Positions 1 through 5,608 of a DNA stretch of 6,341 nt are shown piece after piece. Both the position numbers and the translations under genes were made by a program. The notes under the pieces are model-generated. The model searched no databases. It was given only the letters and a program-made list of their open reading frames with translations, and had not been told where the DNA came from. The stretch comes from an uncultured Desulfurobacterium sp. (GTDB lineage Bacteria; Aquificota; Aquificia; Desulfurobacteriales; Desulfurobacteriaceae), in contig CAJXJV010000081.1 in NCBI GenBank assembly GCA_913055135.1, forward strand, positions 1 to 6,341. The letters run 5' to 3'. How positions within the stretch are numbered: the stretch's first letter is position 1; every line of letters starts with the position of its first letter.

Positions 1-1347
1 GAGGAAGCATTACAGCTCAAAAACCTGAATTTTTCTGGAAAAGTTAGAGAGGTTGTTACACTTCCCGGAACGGAGAATTTCAAAACACTTATCTACGTTG
101 GACTTGGAAAGAAGAGTGAGCTCAAATCTGACACTGTAAGACTTGCAGCGGCAAAGGGAGTAAAGAGTGCAAAAAAAGTGAAAGCTAAGAAAGTGGTTTT
201 TGAGCTCTTTGGTATGGACAAACTAAAAGAGAAAGCTGCAAAAGCCGTTGCGGAAGGAATTGTTCTTGGTAACTACCAGTTCAAAAAGTATAAAAGTGGA
301 AAAGAAGAAAAATTCGAAATAGAAAAAATTACAGTTGCTGGAGAAAAGGAGTACGAGAAAGAGTTTGAAACTGGCTACATCTTAGCAGAGGCTGCAAACT
401 TCACAAGGGACATTGTTAATGAACCAGGAAATGTAGTAACTCCAGAAAAACTTGCCGAAATCGCCGAAGAAATCTCAGAAGAGTACAGCTTCAAGTGTAA
501 GGTCTTCAAGGAAAAAGACCTTGAGAAGAATCAGATGGTTGGAATTCTGACAGTTGGCAGGGGAAGCAAAAATCCACCAAGGTTTATTCATATTACTTAC
601 AAACCTAAGAATCCAAAGAAGAGAATCGTTCTGGTTGGTAAGGGTGTAACCTTTGACAGCGGCGGTCTCAACATAAAGCCTGAACAATTTATGAAAACAA
701 TGAAATCAGACAAAGCGGGTGCCTGTGCAGTCCTTGGAATAATGAAGGCAATTGGACAGCTAAAACCTGACGTTGAAGTTCATGCGCTAATTCCAACCGT
801 TGAAAACATGCCAGATGGAAAGGCTTATAGACCAGATGACATTATCGTTTATAAGAACGGCAAGAGTGTCGAAATCCACTCTACAGATGCTGAGGGAAGG
901 CTCATCCTTGCAGATGCTCTTATTTACGGCTCTGAACTTGAACCAGACGTAATGATTGATATGGCTACATTAACTGGAGCCTGTGTTGTTGCACTCGGAC
1001 ACTATACATCAGGTCTCTTTACAGAAGACGACAAACTTGCAACCGCTCTTCTTAAACTTTCATCAGAAACTGGTGAAAAAATGTGGCGAATGCCACTGGA
1101 TGAAGATTTAAAAGAGGATATCAAAGGGACATACTCTGACCTTCAAAACGTTGGAAAGACAAGGTATGGAGGAGCAATAACCGCTGCTCTTTTCTTGAGG
1201 AACTTCGTTGACTCTAAAAAGGTAAAAAGCTGGGCTCACATAGATATAGCAGGACCAGCATTCTTAGATAAGGAGTGGAAATACTATTCAGCTGGAGCTT
1301 CTGGGCAGCCTGTAAGGACAATCGTTGAATTTATTGTTGAGTCTTAA
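1..1347 (+). CDS. pepA: Leucyl aminopeptidase (M17 family), 5' end missing
   Basis: Cytosolic two-metal aminopeptidase that removes N-terminal residues, typically leucine, from peptides in protein turnover. The frame is open from base 1, so 448 residues are seen and roughly 40-50 N-terminal ones lie outside; usual length is near 490-500. A GTG at 178 could be taken as the start, but the 59 codons before it read as normal M17 N-domain sequence (for example IYVGLGKKSEL), so it is internal. Numbering codons from base 1, the metal ligands are K214, D219, D237, D296 and E298, with catalytic K226 and R300. Their spacing matches E. coli PepA K270/D275/K282/D293/D352/E354/R356 exactly. The signature octapeptide reads STDAEGRL instead of the usual NTDAEGRL. 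The gene converges on the porin gene and has no visible link to the nickel operon. Confidence 0.97.
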   Translation, partial: EEALQLKNLNFSGKVREVVTLPGTENFKTLIYVGLGKKSELKSDTVRLAAAKGVKSAKKVKAKKVVFELFGMDKLKEKAAKAVAEGIVLGNYQFKKYKSGKEEKFEIEKITVAGEKEYEKEFETGYILAEAANFTRDIVNEPGNVVTPEKLAEIAEEISEEYSFKCKVFKEKDLEKNQMVGILTVGRGSKNPPRFIHITYKPKNPKKRIVLVGKGVTFDSGGLNIKPEQFMKTMKSDKAGACAVLGIMKAIGQLKPDVEVHALIPTVENMPDGKAYRPDDIIVYKNGKSVEIHSTDAEGRLILADALIYGSELEPDVMIDMATLTGACVVALGHYTSGLFTEDDKLATALLKLSSETGEKMWRMPLDEDLKEDIKGTYSDLQNVGKTRYGGAITAALFLRNFVDSKKVKSWAHIDIAGPAFLDKEWKYYSAGASGQPVRTIVEFIVES

Positions 1348-1366
1348 TTTCGAGAAGGAGGGAGTT

Positions 1367-1387
1367 CCCCTCCCTTGACGGGAGGGG
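1367..1387. terminator. Perfect 8-bp G/C hairpin between convergent genes, possible terminator
   Basis: CCCCTCCC (1367-1374) pairs with GGGAGGGG (1380-1387) around a 5-base TTGAC loop. It lies 19 bases after the pepA stop and 79 bases beyond the porin stop on the other strand, so it could end transcription from both sides. Neither strand carries a T-tract after the stem, so a classical intrinsic terminator is not shown. It may instead stabilise 3' ends or belong to the small element that surrounds it. Confidence 0.35.
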
Positions 1388-1403
1388 CTTGGGGAGGGGG
1401 GGG
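1380..1403 (+). other. G-quadruplex motif on the + strand
   Basis: Four G runs (1380-1382, 1384-1387, 1391-1394, 1396-1403) are separated by loops of 1, 3 and 1 bases, which fits the G3+N1-7 rule with very short loops. The last run is eight Gs. The first two runs are also the right arm of the neighbouring hairpin, so hairpin and quadruplex would exclude each other. In the pepA transcript it would sit in the 3' untranslated RNA; in the porin transcript the same place is C-rich. Confidence 0.55.
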
Positions 1404-1456
1404 AAATTGAAAGAGAGGGAACTGCTATCCTCCCTAAGAGAAGGTAGTAAGACACT

Positions 1457-2740
1457 TTAGAAAGAAAACTCAGCTTTAATCATTCCTGCAAAGATATTAT
1501 CGTTACTGCTGTTTCCATGAGGATTTACAACGTACTGAACGTCTGGAGTGATCGCAAAGTTCTCTGAGATCTGAACTCTGTAGTAACCTTCAAAGTGGTA
1601 CTCAGTATCGTCATTTTCTAACTTGTCGTTCGGGATAAGAGCGGCTATGCCAAGTCCCAACGTGTCATCTGGTCTTGAAGGAATTAGTCCGTTTATGCTT
1701 GCACCAAAGGAGTAAAACTGTTCAACTTCATAGACTTCATCGTTTGCGAAAGCCACCCTTGCAAAAATGCCAGCGTTCTCTGTAAGCTTCTGGTCAAGAG
1801 AAATTCCAACTCCCCAACCCTCATCGGTCGATGGCTTTATGGCAGGATTATCGGTTGGTTGCCCAACTTTTATGTGTTCAGCAGAATCGTTCCAGAAGTA
1901 AATACGGTAATTTCCAGGAAGTCCATTAATCTCTGGTGAATACTTCAGTTGAACTGCGTAGAATGGGTTGTCAAACACATTGTCGTAAAGACTTTTTTCA
2001 TTAACAACCCACTCTGTCCCATCCCAGGAAATACCTGTCTGCTCGTTACTCTGAACAACTGCTGCAATCTCAAACTGTTCTGTAGGAGAAAATACAACAC
2101 CAATAATAGGTGCAAACTGGAATTCGCCGTCAATTATAGGGTTATTCACAAAAGGTTTTCCGACAAACTGTGAATACTCATCGTTGGCAAACTCGTTATC
2201 GTCAATAAAGACTGGAGGCTCCGTCTTACCGATGGATAGTAAGAGTTTTCCATCTAAAAACTCATGTGTATAGTAAGCCTCAAGAAGCTTAAATGTTGCT
2301 TCATTTTCTGGATTGTCATCGGCAAGAGTATTAAGGTTGGCAAATGCATTTATCTCATCTGCTCCTTTTCCCTCTCCACCGTGGAGTCTCATGTAGAATT
2401 CGCCGTTTTCCAAAGGCTTAAACGTTAGCTTTAAATCTGCAACGTAACCAACTCCAGAGGGATTTGAAAACTTCTCCCCATCGATTTTGTTAACTGCTGC
2501 TCCTTGATAATATCCAACAACTCCGCCGTGGAGCTCAAATGACTCAAGTTTTTCTCTGATTTCACTTACTTCCTTCGCAATTTCTGTTTCCTTCTGGTTT
2601 TTCTCTGCAAGCTTCTTTTCAAGCTGCTCAATCCGCTGCTTGAGGAGCTCCAGCTCCCGTTTAAAAGCCTCATCGTCTGCTAATGCTGGTAGAGAGCTTA
2701 GAAACAGTGTTGCTGTCACCACTCCAAGCGCTTTTCCCAT
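1457..2740 (-). CDS. OprB-like outer-membrane porin with N-terminal coiled coil
   Basis: A 427-residue outer-membrane beta-barrel that should let small solutes into the periplasm. The signal peptide is residues 1-21, with likely cleavage after ALA. Residues 24-68 are a charged heptad-like coiled coil, then the barrel runs to a C-terminal Phe (KAEFSF), the usual barrel-assembly signal. OprB-like marks are the GWGVGISLDQKL strand, the SRPDDTLGLGI segment about 80 residues from the end, and ITPDVQYVVNPHGN near the C-terminus. The ATG is preceded directly by an in-frame TAG and by a strong AAGGAGGT site, so the start is firm. The gene is monocistronic in this window and divergent from the nickel operon. 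OprB proteins are classically sugar porins, but the location suggests a role with the metal transporter; the solute cannot be read from sequence. Confidence 0.8.
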   Translation of the reverse strand: MGKALGVVTATLFLSSLPALADDEAFKRELELLKQRIEQLEKKLAEKNQKETEIAKEVSEIREKLESFELHGGVVGYYQGAAVNKIDGEKFSNPSGVGYVADLKLTFKPLENGEFYMRLHGGEGKGADEINAFANLNTLADDNPENEATFKLLEAYYTHEFLDGKLLLSIGKTEPPVFIDDNEFANDEYSQFVGKPFVNNPIIDGEFQFAPIIGVVFSPTEQFEIAAVVQSNEQTGISWDGTEWVVNEKSLYDNVFDNPFYAVQLKYSPEINGLPGNYRIYFWNDSAEHIKVGQPTDNPAIKPSTDEGWGVGISLDQKLTENAGIFARVAFANDEVYEVEQFYSFGASINGLIPSRPDDTLGLGIAALIPNDKLENDDTEYHFEGYYRVQISENFAITPDVQYVVNPHGNSSNDNIFAGMIKAEFSF

Positions 2741-2745
2741 CTATT

Positions 2746-2753
2746 ACCTCCTT
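2746..2753 (-). promoter_or_regulatory. Shine-Dalgarno site of the porin gene
   Basis: On the minus strand this reads AAGGAGGT, 5 bases before the porin ATG. It is a near-full anti-16S match, implies efficient translation, and confirms the start at 2740. Confidence 0.85.
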
Positions 2754-2788
2754 TTCGTCTTGTACGTTGTGTTTCTTCTCATATGTCG

Positions 2789-2802
2789 TTAGTATATACT
2801 AA
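2789..2802. promoter_or_regulatory. 14-bp perfect palindrome, candidate operator of the porin gene
   Basis: TTAGTATATACTAA is its own reverse complement with no spacer. A further copy of the half-site TTAGTAT follows at 2808-2814. The palindrome abuts the predicted minus-strand -10 box and covers the expected porin transcription start near 2794, a common place for a repressor to bind. It does not match the E. coli NikR consensus. Which regulator binds is unknown. Confidence 0.45.
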
Positions 2803-2828
2803 TTTAGTTAGTATTTGAGAATAGTCAA
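2801..2828 (-). promoter_or_regulatory. Predicted sigma70-type promoter of the porin gene
   Basis: On the minus strand, TTGACT (2828-2823) is followed after 16 bases by TAAATT (2806-2801). The -35 box is good and the -10 box fits 4 of 6 positions. It would give a leader of about 54 bases. A TATACT lies further downstream inside the palindrome but has no good -35 partner. Confidence 0.45.
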
Positions 2829-2829
2829 G

Positions 2830-2868
2830 GTAATACCTAAATGGCACGATGAGTCCAATTGGTATTAC
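2830..2868. promoter_or_regulatory. Inverted repeat between the divergent promoters, candidate shared operator
   Basis: GTAATACC (2830-2837) and GGTATTAC (2861-2868) are exact reverse complements, 31 bases centre to centre, close to three helical turns. The left arm extends to GGTAATACC, itself a GGTA-N-TACC palindrome; the right arm is GGTATTACT, one base short of the same symmetry. The repeat fills the space between the two TTGACT boxes, so one regulator could reach both the porin and the transporter promoter. A nickel-responsive regulator such as NikR is the natural guess from context, but the sequence and spacing are not the classical GTATGA-N16-TCATAC. Confidence 0.4.
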
Positions 2869-2881
2869 TATTATACTGAAT

Positions 2882-2910
2882 TTGACTACTAAATGGTTTT
2901 TTCCTAAAAT
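2882..2910 (+). promoter_or_regulatory. Predicted sigma70-type promoter of the nikKMLQO operon
   Basis: TTGACT (2882-2887) and TAAAAT (2905-2910) are separated by 17 bases, each one mismatch from consensus at optimal spacing. The start would lie near 2917, giving a leader of about 30 bases. It is the only clear promoter upstream of the five genes, which overlap or nearly touch, so it probably drives all of them. Confidence 0.65.
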
Positions 2911-2933
2911 AACGGTAAGATAAAATCCGCTTC

Positions 2934-2940
2934 AAGGAGG
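2934..2940 (+). promoter_or_regulatory. Shine-Dalgarno site of nikK
   Basis: AAGGAGG ends 6 bases before the ATG at 2947. It is strong, well spaced, and fixes the start of the first operon gene. Confidence 0.85.
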
Positions 2941-2946
2941 AGCTTC

Positions 2947-3729
2947 ATGAGAAAAACGCTATTTGCTCTGGCAACATCACTGGCAATGTCCACTGCTGCA
3001 CAAGCTCATTTTGTAGTTCTAAAACCCAGTTCAGACATTGTAGAAGGGAACAAAAGGGTAATAAAACTTGAAACAAGGTTTACCCACCCAATGGAAGGCG
3101 GTCCCAATATGGAATACAAAATCGTTGATAGCGGTGCCTATCTAAACGGTAAGAAATACAAAGTTGACTGGAAAGAGCATCTCATTCCTGCTATGAAAGG
3201 GAGCGACAAAAAAGTTTCCATGTATACAGCGACATTTAAAATCAGAAGACCGGGGGTTTACCAGTTTTACGTTGATCCAACCCCATACTTTGAACCTGCA
3301 GAAGGAAAGTTTATAAAACAGGTTACAAAGGTTTACGTTGAAGCTTTTGGACTTGAGGATGGATGGGATGAACCAATAGGTCTAAAGGCAGAAATTGTTC
3401 CTCTTACAAGACCTTTTGGCATCTGGGAAGGTAATACCTTTAAAGGTAGGGTCTTTATAAATGGTAAACCTGCAGCAAACATTGAAGTTGAAGTTGAGTA
3501 TCTCAACACTAAGGGTGTAAAAGTTCCAGCGGATCCATTTGTTACACAGGTTATAAAGACGGATGAAAATGGCTACTTTGAGTACACAATTCCCTGGGCT
3601 GGTTGGTGGGGATTTTCAGCAATTGGCGAAGGAGGTATGAAAAAACATAAGGATGGAAAAAAATATCCAGTGGAGTTAGATGCTGTTATCTGGGTAAAAG
3701 CATATCCTAAACCTAATGAGGTAAAGTAA
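2947..3729 (+). CDS. nikK: NikK-like exported DUF4198 metal-uptake accessory protein
   Basis: A 260-residue periplasmic protein, first gene of the operon. Residues 1-20 form a Sec signal peptide ending AQA, so the mature protein should begin [10 protein letters not shown] with an N-terminal histidine. This fits the DUF4198 family, whose members typically start with an Ala-His-Phe/Asp junction followed by an L-x-P segment. A conserved-looking THPMEGG lies at 46-52, with further His at 78 and 234. The second half (about 165-225) resembles a beta-sandwich, carboxypeptidase-regulatory-like fold ([13 protein letters not shown], then [19 protein letters not shown]). In nik clusters such proteins are taken to capture or deliver nickel to NikM. 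The binding role is inferred from family and context. No transmembrane helix follows the signal peptide, and the stop is one base before nikM. Confidence 0.85.
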   Translation: MRKTLFALATSLAMSTAAQAHFVVLKPSSDIVEGNKRVIKLETRFTHPMEGGPNMEYKIVDSGAYLNGKKYKVDWKEHLIPAMKGSDKKVSMYTATFKIRRPGVYQFYVDPTPYFEPAEGKFIKQVTKVYVEAFGLEDGWDEPIGLKAEIVPLTRPFGIWEGNTFKGRVFINGKPAANIEVEVEYLNTKGVKVPADPFVTQVIKTDENGYFEYTIPWAGWWGFSAIGEGGMKKHKDGKKYPVELDAVIWVKAYPKPNEVK

Positions 3730-3730
3730 A

Positions 3731-4336
3731 ATGCACATATCTGAAGGTGTACTGCCTGGATGGTTGCTCATAAGTGGCTGGGGATTAACAGCTATCGGAA
3801 CCTACTTAGGATTGAGAAAGCTTGACGATAGAGAAATTCCTTTAGCGGCTCTTCTTGCCGCTACTTTTTTTGTAGCTTCTTTAATTCACGTTCCCATAGG
3901 ACCAGCAAGCGTTCATCTAATTCTAAACGGTCTTGCAGGAATTCTCCTTGGATGGACAGCTTTTCCCGTGATATTGGTTGGGTTGTTTCTTCAGGCAATT
4001 TTGTTTCAATTTGGTGGTATTACCGTTCTGGGTGTAAACACGTTCAATATGGCACTTCCAGCAGTAATTGCCTACTATCTGTGTAAAGGGTTAATAAAGA
4101 AAAGAAATGCCAAAAGTTTAGTCGTGGCAGGTGTAGTCGCTGCTTTCGTATCTATTATGGGATCTGGCATTTTAGTTGCAACTGAACTTCTCTTTGTAGG
4201 AGAAGCCTTTAAAAAGACCGCAGAACTGGTGATATTAGCTCATTTTCCCGTTGCTGTTGTGGAATCTATCATAAACGTTTTTGTCCTTCTCTTTCTTAAA
4301 AAGTCAACTTCCGAAATTCTGGAGGAAGTCAAATGA
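3731..4336 (+). CDS. nikM: NikM/CbiM-type S component of ECF nickel (or cobalt) transporter
   Basis: Integral inner-membrane substrate-binding subunit, 201 residues, about six to seven helices. It starts MHISEG. In the solved NikM2 structure, the Met1 amine, His2 and a loop His hold Ni(II) in a square plane. Here those are Met1, His2 and, by motif, His62 in PIGPASVHLILNG. Other family marks are LLGWTAFPVILVGLFLQ, FQFGGITVLGVNTFNMALP (about 92-110, with N103) and AHFPVAVVE (170-178). His53 just before the loop is an extra possible ligand. Because Met1-His2 must be the true N-terminus, the start is firm. It begins one base after nikK, with GAGG at 3718-3721 as ribosome site, and its TGA overlaps the nikL ATG. 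NikK and NikL as partners favour nickel over cobalt, whose systems usually carry CbiN. Confidence 0.93.
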   Translation: MHISEGVLPGWLLISGWGLTAIGTYLGLRKLDDREIPLAALLAATFFVASLIHVPIGPASVHLILNGLAGILLGWTAFPVILVGLFLQAILFQFGGITVLGVNTFNMALPAVIAYYLCKGLIKKRNAKSLVVAGVVAAFVSIMGSGILVATELLFVGEAFKKTAELVILAHFPVAVVESIINVFVLLFLKKSTSEILEEVK

Positions 4337-4875
4337 AAAAGCTCATAATAATTCTTATTGCCATACTTTTTTCTGTACCAGCGCTTGCCCACAAAATATC
4401 TGCGTTTTTAGATGTTGAAGGAAACAAGGTCACAGTTATCTCCTATTTCAATGACGGAACTCCTATAAAGAATGGTAAAGTAGAAGTTTACGATGAAAAA
4501 ACGGGCAAACTCATTTTAACGGGCAGAACCAACAACGAAGGAGAGTTCTCTTTTAGTGTTAAAAAACCTTCGGACTACAAGGTAGTCGTAGTTGCAGAAC
4601 TTGGTCATAAGGCTACTGCTGAAGTAAAAGCATCAGAGTTTAGTGGAAATCAATCCGTTCAGGTCACAGATTCAACCGTTAATACAGAAGAGCTAAGAAA
4701 AATCCTCAGGGAAGAGTTAAGGGCACAGCTTAAGCCTATTCATCAGAGACTTTTAAATATTGAAATGAACCTTTCAAAAGTCTCTTTCACAGACATTTTT
4801 GCGGGTATTGGCTGGATTCTTGGTATTTTTGGTGCTGCAGCTTTAGTTTACTCAAGGAAGCAAAATGGAAAATAG
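4333..4875 (+). CDS. nikL: NikL-like membrane-anchored accessory subunit
   Basis: A 180-residue protein that replaces NikN/CbiN in this transporter type. The signal peptide (1-19) ends ALA, so the mature chain begins His-Lys-Ile. A periplasmic beta-sandwich follows (about 20-100: VEVYDEKTGKLILTG, then NNEGEFSFSV, then AELGHKA with His92). Next come a charged helical or coiled-coil linker (about 116-148) and one C-terminal transmembrane helix (about 153-173) with the positive tail SRKQNGK inside. The N-terminal His, HKISAFLDVEG and the SYFNDGTPIKN segment are typical of NikL-like proteins. NikL/NikN subunits are thought to help open NikM for metal entry; that is family knowledge, not visible here. 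The start overlaps nikM as ATGA, with GGAGGA at 4321-4326; the end overlaps nikQ by 11 bases. Confidence 0.88.
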   Translation: MKKLIIILIAILFSVPALAHKISAFLDVEGNKVTVISYFNDGTPIKNGKVEVYDEKTGKLILTGRTNNEGEFSFSVKKPSDYKVVVVAELGHKATAEVKASEFSGNQSVQVTDSTVNTEELRKILREELRAQLKPIHQRLLNIEMNLSKVSFTDIFAGIGWILGIFGAAALVYSRKQNGK

Positions 4876-5608
4876 ATTATCTCAAGGACGGACACTTCTA
4901 CACAAGATCGATCCAAGGATAAAAATTCTCATCTTTCTTCTCTTTGCGTGGGGAATTGCCCTCACGTCTGATTTTAAAGAAGCCCTCCTTTTTACACCAT
5001 TTGTGGCTATTCTGCTAATGGTAACAGGCAAAAACGTCCTAAAGGCACTTAAACCCCTGCTTTTTGCAAATACTTTTCTGATTTTTATTGTCTTGAGCAT
5101 GGTTTTTACTTACAAAAGTACAAATATGATTCATTTTGGTTTCCTATCGCTATCTATGGACGGTCTAAAGTATGGTCTTTTCCTGTTTTTAAAGTCAAAC
5201 GAAATATTAATTTTAATGCTTCTACTTCTCTCTACGTCATCTGTTTTTTCCATTTTCCACGCGCTTCACCATCTAAAACTTCCAGACAAACTTACTCAAA
5301 TGTTGTTTTTTACCTACAGATACATTCACACTATAAAAGATGAATACGATACGATGATGAAGGCTGTCAAATGCAGAGGATTTAAACCCAAAACCTCTAT
5401 TTTTACTTATAAAACGTTTGCCTATATATTGGGAAATCTTCTTTTAAGAAGCTACAGAAAAGCAGACAGGGTCTATAAGGCAATGCTCTGCAGGGGATTT
5501 AGAGGGACATTCCCCGTTTACACCCACTTTTCTCTTTCTATCAGGGATATAATATTTGTCGTCTTGAGCACGATGTTTTTCCTGGCGGTTGAGCTGTGGA
5601 GATTCTGA
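4865..5608 (+). CDS. nikQ: NikQ/CbiQ-type transmembrane T component (EcfT)
   Basis: Inner-membrane coupling subunit, 247 residues, linking the ATPase NikO to NikM. It opens with a cytoplasmic LLHKIDPRIKI segment typical of EcfT, followed by hydrophobic helices at about 19-35, 39-54, 63-82, 101-123 and a C-terminal one at 226-244. The two coupling-helix motifs are A-V-K-C-R-G (167-172) and A-M-L-C-R-G (206-211), which dock in the grooves of the ATPase dimer. Both carry Cys-Arg-Gly where Ala-Arg-Gly is the textbook form; both arginines are kept. The LKLPDKL and FFTYRYIHTIKDE stretch (138-160) is also family-like. The ATG lies inside the nikL end, with AAGGA at 4854-4858 as ribosome site; the TGA overlaps nikO by 13 bases. 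Confidence 0.93.
   Translation: MENRLSQGRTLLHKIDPRIKILIFLLFAWGIALTSDFKEALLFTPFVAILLMVTGKNVLKALKPLLFANTFLIFIVLSMVFTYKSTNMIHFGFLSLSMDGLKYGLFLFLKSNEILILMLLLLSTSSVFSIFHALHHLKLPDKLTQMLFFTYRYIHTIKDEYDTMMKAVKCRGFKPKTSIFTYKTFAYILGNLLLRSYRKADRVYKAMLCRGFRGTFPVYTHFSLSIRDIIFVVLSTMFFLAVELWRF

Larger units (their letters stand above)
1352..1444. repeat. Candidate small inserted element with inverted ends and 7-bp flanking direct repeat
   Basis: The sequence GAGAAGG occurs at 1352-1358 and again at 1438-1444. Just inside the left copy is AGGGAG (1359-1364). Two bases inside the right copy is its reverse complement CTCCCT (1430-1435). A second pair, AGTTCCC (1363-1369) and GGGAACT (1417-1423), is also perfectly complementary. 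The stretch is much richer in G and C than the genes on either side. Short inverted ends plus a flanking duplication resemble a miniature inverted-repeat or REP-like element dropped between two convergent genes. It has no coding capacity. The repeats are short and purine-rich, so chance or a simple terminator region remains possible. Confidence 0.4.

Noticed and set aside
1949..2173. 74-codon plus-strand frame inside the porin gene
   Set aside because: It lies fully opposite strong porin coding sequence, has no ribosome site, and its cysteine-rich translation resembles no family I know.
2837..2896. 8-bp direct repeat CTAAATGG at 2837-2844 and 2889-2896, 52 bases apart
   Set aside because: Near five helical turns and around the promoter, but an 8-mer repeat in 206 AT-rich bases is plausible by chance and the second copy lies in the promoter spacer.
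2741..2946. Possible riboswitch (NiCo or cobalamin) before the nik operon
   Set aside because: The predicted nikK leader is only about 30 bases and the porin leader about 54, too short for these folds, and no conserved G-rich NiCo or B12-box motif is seen.
3430..3438. Copy of GGTAATACC, the operator-like arm, inside nikK
   Set aside because: It encodes part of the EGNTF stretch with ordinary codons, has no inverted partner at the right distance, and a 9-mer recurring in an AT-rich window is not rare.
4882..5100. 72-codon minus-strand frame opposite nikQ
   Set aside because: Antisense shadow of a clearly conserved gene; no promoter or ribosome site seen.
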